Assembly: GCA_036365515.1 (NCBI GenBank)
Contig: CM070876.1
Span: 95,117,300-95,181,299, forward strand
Reading direction: 5' to 3'
Source: Torymus aiolomorphi
Taxonomy: Eukaryota; Arthropoda; Insecta; Hymenoptera; Torymidae
Length of the DNA stretch: 64,000 bases
Position numbers and translations under genes: made by a program. Below are positions 54,461-64,000 of this stretch, in pieces (within the stretch, counting starts at the first letter, position 1; each line of letters starts with the position of its first letter). The notes beneath the pieces were generated by a model. It saw only the letters and a list, made by a program, of their open reading frames with translations, had not been told where the DNA came from and searched no databases.

Positions 54461-57400
54461 TTAAATATTTTTGTAACCATATGGGTAGCTTCTATCTAAT
54501 CCCACGAATCGTCTCTTCCCATAAACAGGTTTACATATTTTACTCTCTTCTTGTGTTACAACATCGTGAAATTTAGTGCGTCTTATAGAGTCGAACATTA
54601 GAAGAATATGTGGTATTTCACCTGTAACTAGATCCCGTATAGACTCGAAATTAATTTTCTCACTGTTTGAATAATTTAATCGTATATCTTTAACTTTACA
54701 TACACAGGATTTCGTACCATCTGATTTTTTAATTTTGTACGCATAAAATTTTGGACCTCCAGACACAAAAGATGTTATATAACTACCGGATACATAACAT
54801 GATAATTCATCCGTCATATCACCCAAAAGAGTACCTGTAGGTGGTTCATACTCGTCTGGATCACCACGATCTCCTAGAGGCTGTAAATAGGTGTTAAGTT
54901 TAAGTCGGGCCCCCGCTGAAGTGCACCCGGTGATGACAACATTAATATAGGGTTATATTTCTGAAACCTCACCCCTATAGCACCATGAAACATATAGAGT
55001 ATCGTCGTTTGATGGTAGATAGGATATAACTATGATTTCTGAGCTAAGTAGCATTTCCAAAAATCTTTGCGGCTCTGTTACAATTTCTGTTTTTGGCATA
55101 TTTTCCTTCTGGCCAAATTTACCCCACAAGGAATTCAGGCAAAGTTTCGACACAGAACGTTTTCCCGGATTGGTGCTTATCTCGTTTTTATCCAATTTTA
55201 TTCCTTCAGCTTGTTCAAACTCTCGAATATATCGATCTATTGTACCTTGATCGTTATTACACTCTGAAGGAAAGCCTGATGCTAGTGTTTTTTGTTTAAA
55301 GAATTCATCAATATAACCTTGAAACAAACCACCTTCACCAGTGGCTGAGTTATACTGTATCATTTTATACTGCCATATTTCAAAAACTTTTCGTATTTTA
55401 TATCCGAATTTCACAGCTGTTTTTATTTCGTCAGATACCCACGTGCCTGTTCATGTCCTTTCGGCTTCATTTTCATGATAACAGTCTTCTTGCACTTCGT
55501 CTTCAGCACATTTACGACATAGAGGAAAAATTAATTTTCCATGCATTTTTACAGGTAGAATAGGGTGATATAAATTTTGTGGTGGTAATATATCACACAT
55601 AATGAGACCATCAACTTTATTCATATTATTTATATCACCCATAAAATCCAGACATTCATCTTCTCCAACATATAATTTTGGATGACCCACAGGATATTTA
55701 CCACGCTTACATATGTAAGGGTAAAGCGAGCAAATATCGATATACTTAATTTTTTCAGCATCTTTAACATCATAAACTTTAACAGTATTACCTGTTCTTC
55801 CACCAAAAAACGCATTTCTAGGGTTCAGCGGGTAATGCATTTTAAGTTTAGCTTCATTAACAAAGTTGCGTATAGTTTCGTTCTCTGAGCACTCCTTATC
55901 AAACTCACATTCTCACTTTTCTATCAAATAATAGCTAGCCAGTCTTATTTTACGTGATATTTTACAGGTTCGGTCATAACGATCTTCCATTGTTTCACTA
56001 TCTGTTACTAGTCTTACACCTCTGTTAATACGATGAAAACGTGGGCAGCCATGCCAATAACAACCATGAAATTGTAAAACGATACCTTTGCTATATTAGA
56101 CTGTTCAGATGGATTAAATCCGTCGACAGTAAAACCATCTGGAAGTCGTTTCTCATGGCAACGATCTGCTTGTTCTATATTGGTATTCAATGACTTTTCC
56201 ATCCATTTTAACCACAGCAATGCTTTAATTGATTGTTTATTTGCTCGCTTATAGCCAGATTGTGGTATAACACCAATAGTTTCCGGTTTTAAGAAATTTT
56301 TTCTATACACGCGTAAACATGATGATGCAATTGTTGAGGCCTCGGTGAAAGGATCAACATTGGAACATTTTAAAAAAGTCTCGCGAAAAGCTAAAGAGGC
56401 TAGTCTTAAAATTTTAACGTCTTGTTTACAATATTTCAAAATTTCTTTTTCAAAATCGAAAATATATTTCTGTTGTTTCTGGTCGTTATACCACTCTATA
56501 AAACTTTCCCGATCTTTAGTACCCATAGTATTAGGTGAATAAGCATCAATCGGAGGCATTTCACCAACATAATTTTGGTTTTCAGGTGTATTAAATAGAT
56601 GCGGGAAAGTTCCTTTTTCAATCTGTGTTAAACCATAAGCTTTTGGTAATGCACTAAGCGGCATGTGAAAGTAATTTAAACTATCTAAAAATTTAACATT
56701 CATAAACTCCATTACAACTATTTTTGTACCGTTTAGTATGACTGAAGGTTTAACACGTACATCTTTTCTTTCAGCCATATATTTTAAAATAAATTGACTA
56801 TCAAAACCTTGTGCGTTATGTGCCAAGCATATAATCTGTTTGAATGAGTGCTTTTTTTCAAACACTAAATCAGTAAACTGTTTGACAGGATCGATTTTAA
56901 AAACATATTCTCGTATACCACATTGTGGACAGTACATAGAAATATCCGTGTCCTTATTAAAAAAGCTACAAACCTGCTGCACTACACACAAATTCGGTAC
57001 ATGGATTTTAATTTTTTCATTACCCTCTACTCGCTCACATTGCTGCGTTTCGAAATCATAAAAGAAAAATAAAGTATTTGTGTGCTTAGTGTGTTGAACC
57101 GGTTGTACGTAACAGAAATGACTTGGTGGTAATATCTCGTTCCAAATCTTACAGTATGATTTTCCACATACATATTGACCATCTTTAACCCTAACAGTTT
57201 TACAGCATGTTGAGCAAACTTTTACGGCCTGACATACTGATATTCGTCTGTCAAAAGATTTGGGTTTTTCGTGATTTTTATAACAATTATTACCGAAAAA
57301 GTCTCTATTGCAAAGTCTACAAGATAATTTAACATTTTCCGAATCACAAGGTGGACTTTGGAAACATTTACTACATTTCTACGAGAAATTATGATTTTCG

Positions 57401-58395
57401 AGTTTAGAGAAAATTTTGTTACACGGAATACAGTACCCTCTACTACCTGCTGCTGCAAGTAAATTTAGTAATGTTTTTTTTTCCTCGTAATACATTATTC
57501 TTAAAGTGTGTCTGACTGTATTATTATTTACGTCTAAAACAAAATTTGTACCATCATACAAGGGTCTGTCGCCACGTCCAAATCTTTGAAACGCGTAAAC
57601 AACTATAGCAATGCCGCTTGTGGCAAAATAAATTTGAAACTTGTGAACCTCATTTAAGCCACAACCTGTTTGAGGAATGGTTACACATGCTGCACGCGCA
57701 AGGTTATGAGCACATTCTTTTTGATAATTTTGTCTTTTCGAACGCCTAATTTTTTTCCACTCATTTTGGAGGTCACCTGTGCGAATCTGGCCACTTATAG
57801 CGAAAACATATGCAGCTGCTAGAGATCTTGGCAAACATAAATTATCGTTGTTTGCAATCGTTAGTATGGATTTTTTAAAAACGGTTTCATGTGTTAAAGG
57901 TACACGTCCGCGCCCTACTGGGACAGATACTATACTACAAGATACTAACAGAGAATCATCGATTTCGAAATTATCGGAGCTTTGTGTGATACTCGCAAGT
58001 TTATGCCATAAGTCGTTAGGTGTAAAATCACTTACACGTCTGAATGATATCCATGCAGGTCCATGAACAAGTCTCTTAGATTTCATAGTAACACCTATAA
58101 AATCTTCAGGACTTGTTCTGCTACATAAATTTTCATGCAATTCATACATGGCTCTCTCGAGCCATTGATATATATTTGCGTCAGAAGGTGGTGGCCTGAT
58201 TGCAACATTTAATGATCGTCCGTGGAGACCAAAACGCTGCCGATATTTCGTACTTTCATCAATTATTATGATGTGTGGCTCATCTTCTTCTTTTACATTT
58301 TCTCCTTTATTTTCTGTATCTTTCTCTGTAATTTCTGTATCTTCTTCTGTACTGTCAGTATCTTCTGTTTGTTCACGTCCTCTTCCTCGCTGCAA
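54461..58395 (-). pseudogene. polB: Polinton B: protein-primed DNA polymerase B with OTU-like N-terminal domain
   Basis: Two frames hold the gene: 58395-56014 (TAG at 57379-57381) and 55920-54461 (TGA near 55913 and at 55451-55453, TAA at 54953-54955), joined by a one-base loss near 56088. Order: acidic N terminus, OTU-like domain (NNDNLCLPRSLAAAY, Cys187), Cys-rich zinc region, exonuclease (YDFET near 57050, HNAQGFDSQF, LKYCKQDV), the family mark FHGCYWHGC in the shifted frame, motif A (DICSLYP), motif B (KLCLNSLWGKFG) and GTLLGDMTDEL. Catalytic motif C (YxDTDS), expected just before GDPDEYEPP, is missing by an apparently in-frame deletion. A Ser-rich frame upstream (58700-58300) may be the true N terminus. 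Confidence 0.85.
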
Positions 58396-58889
58396 ATACT
58401 CGTCTTTATTTCAATAGTATTACAGGAATTAAGTTGTATAACAGATATTTTTATAATGTACTCACTGTTTACCTCCTCGTCATCATTTTCTGAATCAGTG
58501 TCTGTATTTGATAGTGATCGGGCACGATCACTAGTCTGGCTGACACTGCTACGGGTACTACTACTACTACTGGTACGGTTGATACTACTGTGGGTACTAC
58601 TACTGCTCCGAGTGCCACAGCTGCTGCAGCGACTACTTGCCCTGCTATTGCTACTGCTGCTGCTCGATTGAAGGTCACGTAGCAGTTGGTCAGTTGTGTT
58701 TACTAGTAATAAAAATCATATTATTAACATGGTGATATTTTTGATAAGATTCCTTTTTAAAATTAAAATGAATACCTTGTTAGGTGCCTGCCATAGGTTC
58801 CATGTCTATATCGATTGATGGTTCATCCGTATATTCAATACAATACAAATTTAAATCTGAATGTTATTAAGTGTTTACAATCGTTTTTA
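58396..58889 (-). other. Ser-rich low-complexity region upstream of PolB
   Basis: On the minus strand one frame over about 58700-58300 encodes long Ser runs then NTDTDSENDDEEVNSEY. The ORF in the other frame is an Ala/Val shadow. It may be a separate small gene or a frameshifted PolB N terminus. Confidence 0.4.
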
Positions 58890-59147
58890 TTATTTCATAA
58901 GGAACAATATATCGATAGATTTTTTATTAAACCTATTGAAAATACCTCGTTTGTAAATGTATAATACTGAATGCATTGGACAGAGGTCTATGATAAATTG
59001 CAATTTTTTAAATAAGATTTCTTCAGAAAGTGTTTTTAATTTTTTGATCCATTGATCATTGCAAAATATTTTAATATTTGTGTGTCGTGAAACAGCTATA
59101 TAACAAACTGATGTTATAAGCTTTAATAATTCTTTGCGTGATGCCAT
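58890..59147 (-). CDS. Polinton B: small ORF at the 5' end
   Basis: An open 85-codon frame starting MASRKELLKLITSVCYI and ending FNKKSIDILFLMK. No recognised domain. It is the first ORF of the element on this side. Sequence just upstream (59150-59300) lacks coding signs and is where a terminal repeat should lie. Confidence 0.4.
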   Translation of the reverse strand: MASRKELLKLITSVCYIAVSRHTNIKIFCNDQWIKKLKTLSEEILFKKLQFIIDLCPMHSVLYIYKRGIFNRFNKKSIDILFLMK

Positions 59148-59519
59148 TTTTTACTTAGTCTCTTATAGCTCCTTCTACCAAGTTGTAGCGAACTGTGAGG
59201 TGTATAGCGCTAAACGTTGTTTATATACCCTGAAAAGTACGCTCAAGTGGGGAAATTTTAAAACTACTTTTGTTAACATAATGTTACTAAAAGTTTAACA
59301 ACATTTAAATTCTTTGAAATCTTTGCGAGACCAGGTCTAAACGAAATTTAATAAGTTTAACTGTAAAAATCTAATACCATGTTATCTTTAAAACTGTATT
59401 ACTAGACAAAAAAGTTATGTGCTCGCATTGAAATTCTGCAAATTCATAATAGAAGTTAATTATTTAATTTTGTACCAAATATAAGTTTTTCTTAAATCCA
59501 AGTTCATCATGTAATTTGA

Positions 59520-60275
59520 TGTCGAAAGTACATCCCCTTTTAGAATAACCCCAAAATTTTGTCCATTTTTCGCTCCGACGCATAGTTTTCGAGATATTGG
59601 CAAAAATCAACATTTTCGAACTTTTTTCAATAATGTACAATATACACTCGGATTCTATGCAGAAAATGCGTATTTTTTAGTATAATCCCGGATTTTCAAC
59701 CATTTTTCTCTACGATGCTAAGTTTGCAGGGTATTGGTATTGGTAAAAATCGATACCTCCCCCCACCCTTTTCGATAATGTACTATGTGTCATTCGTTTC
59801 TACGGCAAAAGTATATCCTCTTTTAGAATAACCCCAAAATTTTGTTCGTTTTTCGCTCCGACGCTTAGTTTTCGAGATATCGGCAAAAATCGATATTTTC
59901 ACACTTTTTTCAATTATGTACAATGTACACTCGGATTCTATTAAGAAAATGCGTATTTTTTAGTATAATCCCGGATTTTCAACCGTTTTTCTCTACGATG
60001 CTAAGTTTGCAGGGTATTGGTATTGGTAAAAATCGATACCTCCCCCCACCCTTTTCGATAATGTATTATGTGCCATTCGTTTCTACGTCCAAAGTACATC
60101 CCCTTTTAGAATAACCCCAAAATTTTGTCCGTTTTTCGCTCCGACGCTTAGTTTTCGAGATATTGGCAAAAATCGATATTTTCGTACTTTTTTCCAATAA
60201 TGTACAATGTACACTCGGATTCTATGCAGAAAATGCGTATTTTTTAGTCTAACCCCAGATTTTCAACCGTTTTTT
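59520..60275. repeat. 283-bp tandem repeat, about 2.6 copies
   Basis: TTTTAGAATAACCCCAAAATTTTG recurs at about 59537, 59820 and 60103. Each unit includes CGCTCCGACGC, TTTTCGAGATAT, ACACTCGGATTCTAT and (copies 1 and 2) ACCTCCCCCCACCC. The short ORF inside is an artefact of the repeat. Confidence 0.9.
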
Positions 60276-60304
60276 TCTCTATGTAAATAATAATATGTAA
60301 TTAT

Positions 60305-60680
60305 TTAAATAGTAATCTAATAAAATATCCTCAGCAGGAATAAAATCTTTTTTAGAAGGATAAAGATTATATTATTCCAGACATAAGCGTGACATAATTC
60401 CAGACATAATGTGTTCCAGACATAAGCGGTTGTTGATATCATTGTTTCTGCAAGCGTTTGTGGGAACAGGTGAAATAAGATTTTTTCTAACATTTATGTA
60501 TCTAATGAAATATCCTCTGCAGAAATAAAACCTTTTTTAGAAGGAAAAAGATTATATTTTTTACTAATCTGGTCCAGACGTGAGCGGTGGTCAAGATCAT
60601 TTTTCTACAAGCGCTTGTGGGAACAGTTGAAAAAAATATTTTCTGCACACGTTTGTGGGAACGAGTGTGCAGAGATTTTC
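60305..60680. repeat. 190-bp direct duplication
   Basis: AAATATCCTC, AATAAAA/ACC TTTTTTAGAAGG, AAAGATTATATT and CAAGCG(T/C)TTGTGGGAACAG occur in the same order from 60311 and 60501. No coding capacity. Confidence 0.75.
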
Positions 60681-60896
60681 ACATTCGCGACTGTCTTAGC
60701 CCTGCAGTTTTGAATGATAGCACAAAAATTATGGGAGGGAAGTCTCTGCAGCAATCAGTCTAGATCCAAGTGCCGAACTAGCCACATTGTCTCTCTACTG
60801 TTCTATTTTTTTTTTCAACTTAGTTTTTGACAACTCTTTTCTTTTTTGTGCTAAAGTGAACTTAGTTTTTTGTATTAATCGAAATATATAGATTTT

Positions 60897-61725
60897 GTGA
60901 AAATGGAGATTCTGAACGACGTGAATCTCGACATAATGAATTTAGATATTATGGACGTTGACATCCACGGCGAGCCGATGCCTGATTTATTGTTCAATCA
61001 GGTGCTCGATCATGTGCTCGATTTAGAGGAGGAACGTGCAGCACAAGTGCGTGAGGATGCTGCTCTCGCCGATCTACTGTGGGACGAGGACGACGACGAC
61101 GACGACGACGACGGCAATGAAGAAGATGAAGGATACTATACGGACTCTGATGCGGGAATCAACATAGACAATTTTGATCTCGATCGTATGCCTGTTGGAG
61201 TGGTATCAGAGACCGATGAAGACGATGATGAAGACCAAGAAGAAGTACAACAACCGATCGATGTGGACTCTGATGCTGAGACCATCGAAAATGTTCGGGA
61301 CGTTGATGTGCGCGATATTGACTACGATCCTGCAATGGATATAGATAATAACGACGACGACGACGACGACGACGATAACAATATAGAAAAGACTGTTAAA
61401 TGTGAGGTGACTATACGTCAGCTCTTAAAAGTACGGAAATCGATTTTGATTCCGCGAAGAGACTTTTAAAATTACAAATACAGAAGGAGGAAAAAAAAAT
61501 ACGCGCACGCCTCGCACGAATGCAATGGCGCGTTCGGCGGAATCGACATCGAATAAACGATTACCGCGTCGACGGCGTGATATGTGTTTTGGGTGTGGTA
61601 AGCCATTTTGGCTTCAAAGAACACGGTGCTGGATCCGGTGTGCAATGTGTGGTGATTGGTTGTGTCCTGATTGCAACGAGGAGTCTCTACATTGTCAGGA
61701 CGAGAGAGGATTATTTCACCAATAA
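60897..61725 (+). pseudogene. Acidic protein with C-terminal C4-type zinc finger
   Basis: The ATG at 60897 opens 190 codons with long Asp/Glu runs and a TEQ-like ending; the acidic frame stops at 61469. Coding sense shifts: about 61440-61530 reads DFDSAKRLLKLQIQKEEKKI (basic helix), and 61525-61725 reads RRRRDMCFGCGKPFWL, CAMCGDWLCPDC (paired CxxC). Two frame changes would join one protein of about 270 residues. An AATAAA lies at 61719. An acidic start plus a C-terminal CxxC...CxxC...CxxC finger recalls piggyBac-type or small viral regulators, but no transposase core is present. A splice-acceptor-like TTTTTTCAACTTAG lies upstream at 60823. Confidence 0.5.
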
Positions 61726-61792
61726 AATGAGGAGAAACCACATTGATTAAAAAAGTAAACATCTGTTAATCTTTAACGCATGTATTAGATAG

Positions 61793-62098
61793 TAAATAGA
61801 CTTATTAATAATTATTAAAATTATAAAAATTTATTTATAATAAATAAGTTATTAAAAATTTTGTTTTTTAAAAAATTGAAAACGGAAATCTTATATTTTT
61901 AGCATTAGATTTCTAATATATTTTTTATTATCAAAAATTATTAAAAATTAATGAAATTTAATGAAAAATATTAATAATCTATTACTAAAAGTATAAGACT
62001 TCGGTTTTATTTTAATTTTAAAAAATAAAATTTTTAATAACTTATTTTTTATAAATAAATTTTTAATAATTTTAATGATTATTAATAAGTCTATTTAT
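61793..62098. mobile_element. 306-bp AT-rich foldback MITE
   Basis: TAAATAGACTTATTAATAAT at the left and its reverse complement at the right continue as inverted repeats for about 130 bp per arm, with mismatches, around a short centre near 61930-61960. Over 85 percent AT. No coding capacity. Confidence 0.85.
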
Positions 62099-62190
62099 TT
62101 TTTGAAAATTAAAAAGATAAGGCATAATACATTAACAGCACACTCATGCGACCGCTCTCATGAGAGCGCTAATTCATGTACCGCATCGGG

Positions 62191-62389
62191 CGTCATAGAG
62201 TCTGCGTCTGACACAGCCCGCTGTAGCAGGCAGACTGCCCGCAAGTGCAGTCAGAGTGACTTACTCGGCTTGGACGCTCCCTCCACTAGTATCCGAGGAG
62301 TGGGGAGGCGTAGTCTAACTCGTGTCTCGCTGCAGTTGCAGGCAGTCTGCCTGCTGCAGCGGGCCGTGTCGGACGCTGGGTCTATGACG
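62191..62389. repeat. 49-bp-arm inverted repeat, GC-rich
   Basis: Arms 62191-62239 and 62341-62389 are reverse complements with about six mismatches (CGTCATAGA, GACAC(A/G)GCCCGCTG, GCAGGCAGACTGCC). The 100-bp loop contains GTGCAGTCAGAGTGAC. The surroundings also hold CGCTCTCATGAGAGCG (62153-62168), a second short palindrome. Confidence 0.85.
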
Positions 62390-62582
62390 CTCGTCGGCGC
62401 ATACGAGACAACGCCCCACTTATAAATGCATATTTGTATATTTTTGTTACCCCCTCAAAGGATTGCCACCTTGCCGTGTGCCCGGTTAGTTATCTGACCT
62501 GGGCCGGTGGGGGGGGCCTTACGGCAAGAGTGCGAACGATGCGTGCCCGTCCTGAGGCGTGAATGGAGTATGATTGACGGAT

Positions 62583-62690
62583 CCCCGTAAAACGGGCTCT
62601 CCACATGCAGCGTGAATGGGACCCCCCTAAAATGGGCTCTCAGTATGAATGTGGGTTCCCCGTAAAAAGGGCTCTCCCTGGGTTCTGAGT
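62583..62690 (+). repeat. Three 38-nt hairpin repeats in a LINE 5' region
   Basis: CCCCGTAAAACGGGCTCTC, CCCCCTAAAATGGGCTCTC and CCCCGTAAAAAGGGCTCTC lie at about 62583, 62621 and 62659. Each can form a CCCGT/ACGGG-type hairpin (weaker in copies 2 and 3). They precede the ORF at 63313 by 0.6 kb and are probably in its 5' UTR. Confidence 0.6.
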
Positions 62691-63312
62691 ATGGAAGTGA
62701 AGTATGGCAGGAGGAAAGCATCGCTCTCCGCAAGGAACGTCCGGCGCTGAACTCCCGGGCCGGGCACGTCTCGGACCCCAGCCCTCGCACAGAGGAGTGG
62801 GGAACGAGAAAGTCTGTACGGCTCGACCAGTAACGAAGAGCAATCCCCTGACGTGGCGAATGCGGCAGTGCCGGTCAGCTAATACTCCACACACCCACAT
62901 GCAATAGACACTAGTGACACACCTAAACAAAACACACACAATGCGGGATAGATTATGGAGGCTCTCATTTCCCCGATCTGAGTCGTCTGGCAAGGAACAT
63001 CTCTCCTCTTGCTGGATGGTACAATTTAAAAACTGGGTTGTTCGGCGCTCCCAGGCCGCCAGATAGTACAGGGGCCCGAGAAGGAGTAACTGTCCAACTC
63101 CTGGCTGCCCCACCAGCTGGCGCATAATATCTTTCTGGGTAGTAGTGCCGGTTGGTGACCGGATAGGGCCATACTATCCAGGGAGGGGGGCTCTATCGAG
63201 GCCACCGGTTTGGAGGGGGGAGAAACTGCGCCTTCGTCTTCGGATAAGGGTAATCTGAGAGTCAAAGTACTATCCGACTACTAACACAAATACATCCGCT
63301 CTTAAAAACCAC

Positions 63313-64000
63313 ATGAAAATGGAAAAAATAGAGGAAGTAGTTTCACAAGCGCCTACAAATGTTGATCTCCCTAGCTCCTTCTTAGTGAATTTACAGCAGG
63401 ACGTGGTTCCTACGAACCGCGACACTGCTAGCACAGGTAAAAGTGGGAACAGCACCCCGCAGGACGTGGGCCAAAAGGTACGCGATACTGAGGGGACTGT
63501 GACCAAGAAAAAGAAAAAGAATAAAGGAAAGAAACCCTGCGGGGCGGAGAGACAGAGGAGGCTGTTGGCCAAACGGAAGGGAGATAGTGGATCGCTGATC
63601 CCTACCGCTGGCTCATCGGCTCTCAGTGGATCCGTCCCAAGTGAAAAACGTCTCTCTGGAAAGGGGCTGATCGGGATCGGCGGGTCTGGTGCGTCGGGGG
63701 ACGGTGTTAAGCTGACCCCTGCCAAAAGGAACCGCGACTCGGATAGCTCCACCCCAAGAGAGATCAAGAAAAGATCAACTGAGGCGGGGCGTCCGACCTA
63801 TAGTGAATCGGTCGCCACTCCCCTTAGGATAGCGGTTATTCCGCAATCATATCCGGAGGACCGCCTCAGCGAAGAGTAAGGTAAGCTGGTGCTAGCGTCC
63901 GTGGAAAACGCCATGGACGAGGCACCAGAGGACAGCTACTTCCCGTCCTTCTTGAACAACTGGTTCTGGAGGGGAGCACGTGTGTTCCACTGCAGAACGC
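63313..64000 (+). pseudogene. Non-LTR retrotransposon ORF1, partial
   Basis: The ATG at 63313 begins a Lys/Ser/Thr-rich region (KKKKKNKGKKPCGAERQRR), then YSESVATPLRIAVIPQSYPEDRLSEE. An in-frame TAA lies at 63877-63879, and the frame resumes (NAMDEAPEDSYFPSFLNNWFWRGARVFHC) to the window edge. The conserved part matches the domain found in ORF1 of insect non-LTR elements (pattern RIAVI-P-x-x-YPE, then a W/F-rich strand). Only the 5' part is visible; RT should follow beyond the window if the element is complete. Confidence 0.6.

Noticed and set aside
58469..58678. Ala/Val-rich 69-residue ORF
   Set aside because: It is a shadow frame of the Ser-rich triplet repeats; no domain.

Overview
This is eukaryotic, intron-bearing, AT-rich DNA, almost certainly from an insect. 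The evidence is an insect-type mariner, a BEL/Pao element, a Ty3/gypsy element with an errantivirus-like env remnant nearby, a CR1-like LINE, a Penelope-like element and a Polinton/Maverick. A hymenopteran such as an ant or wasp would fit, but the species cannot be fixed from the sequence. I see no convincing ordinary host gene. The window reads as a graveyard of nested mobile and virus-like elements; the only host-like candidate is a GC-rich exon ending in a perfect splice donor near 35.15 kb.

Layout. 0-2.4 kb: a small TIR element, a minisatellite and about eight copies of a 187-bp satellite. 2.5-10.1 kb: a decayed Ty3/gypsy element (+) with Gag, a textbook -1 frameshift signal, protease, RT and an RNase H remnant. 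It also carries an unusual 2.8-kb insert with an OTU-like and a macro-like domain, followed by integrase. 11.2-14.9 kb: two spliced genes on the minus strand, one Pro/Ser-rich and one JmjC plus C2H2 zinc-finger gene. 15.0-16.8 kb: a 66-bp repeat array split by a TIR element. 17.3-20.3 kb: a BEL element with both LTRs and only gag-protease. 21.3-23.5 kb: a second spliced minus-strand gene resembling the first Pro/Ser-rich one, next to an env-like remnant (+). 23.5-28.3 kb: a CR1-like LINE with an open ORF2 (-). 28.9-34.5 kb: MITEs, tandem repeats, a dead mariner and a higher-order satellite. 35.5-39.1 kb: a Penelope-like element in inverted configuration with a hammerhead-like motif at each end.

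39.2-41.6 kb holds a plus-strand fragment of a Polinton. 45.6-59.1 kb holds a near-complete Polinton on the minus strand with, in transcription order, PolB, an accessory ORF, packaging ATPase, small ORFs, a PLA2-like protein, integrase, minor capsid, basic core-like protein, major capsid, accessory ORF, cysteine protease and a final conserved ORF. Major capsid, core-like protein and integrase are open. PolB has several stops, a frameshift and has lost catalytic motif C. 59.5-64 kb: more repeats, an acidic/zinc-finger gene, a MITE and the 5' part of a non-LTR retrotransposon running off the window.

The most interesting hypothesis is that gypsy/errantivirus-like elements in this genome carry accessory genes: OTU and macro-like modules inside pol, and antisense spliced genes that include a JmjC protein. 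All functional statements come from motif reading by eye; no database search was possible.
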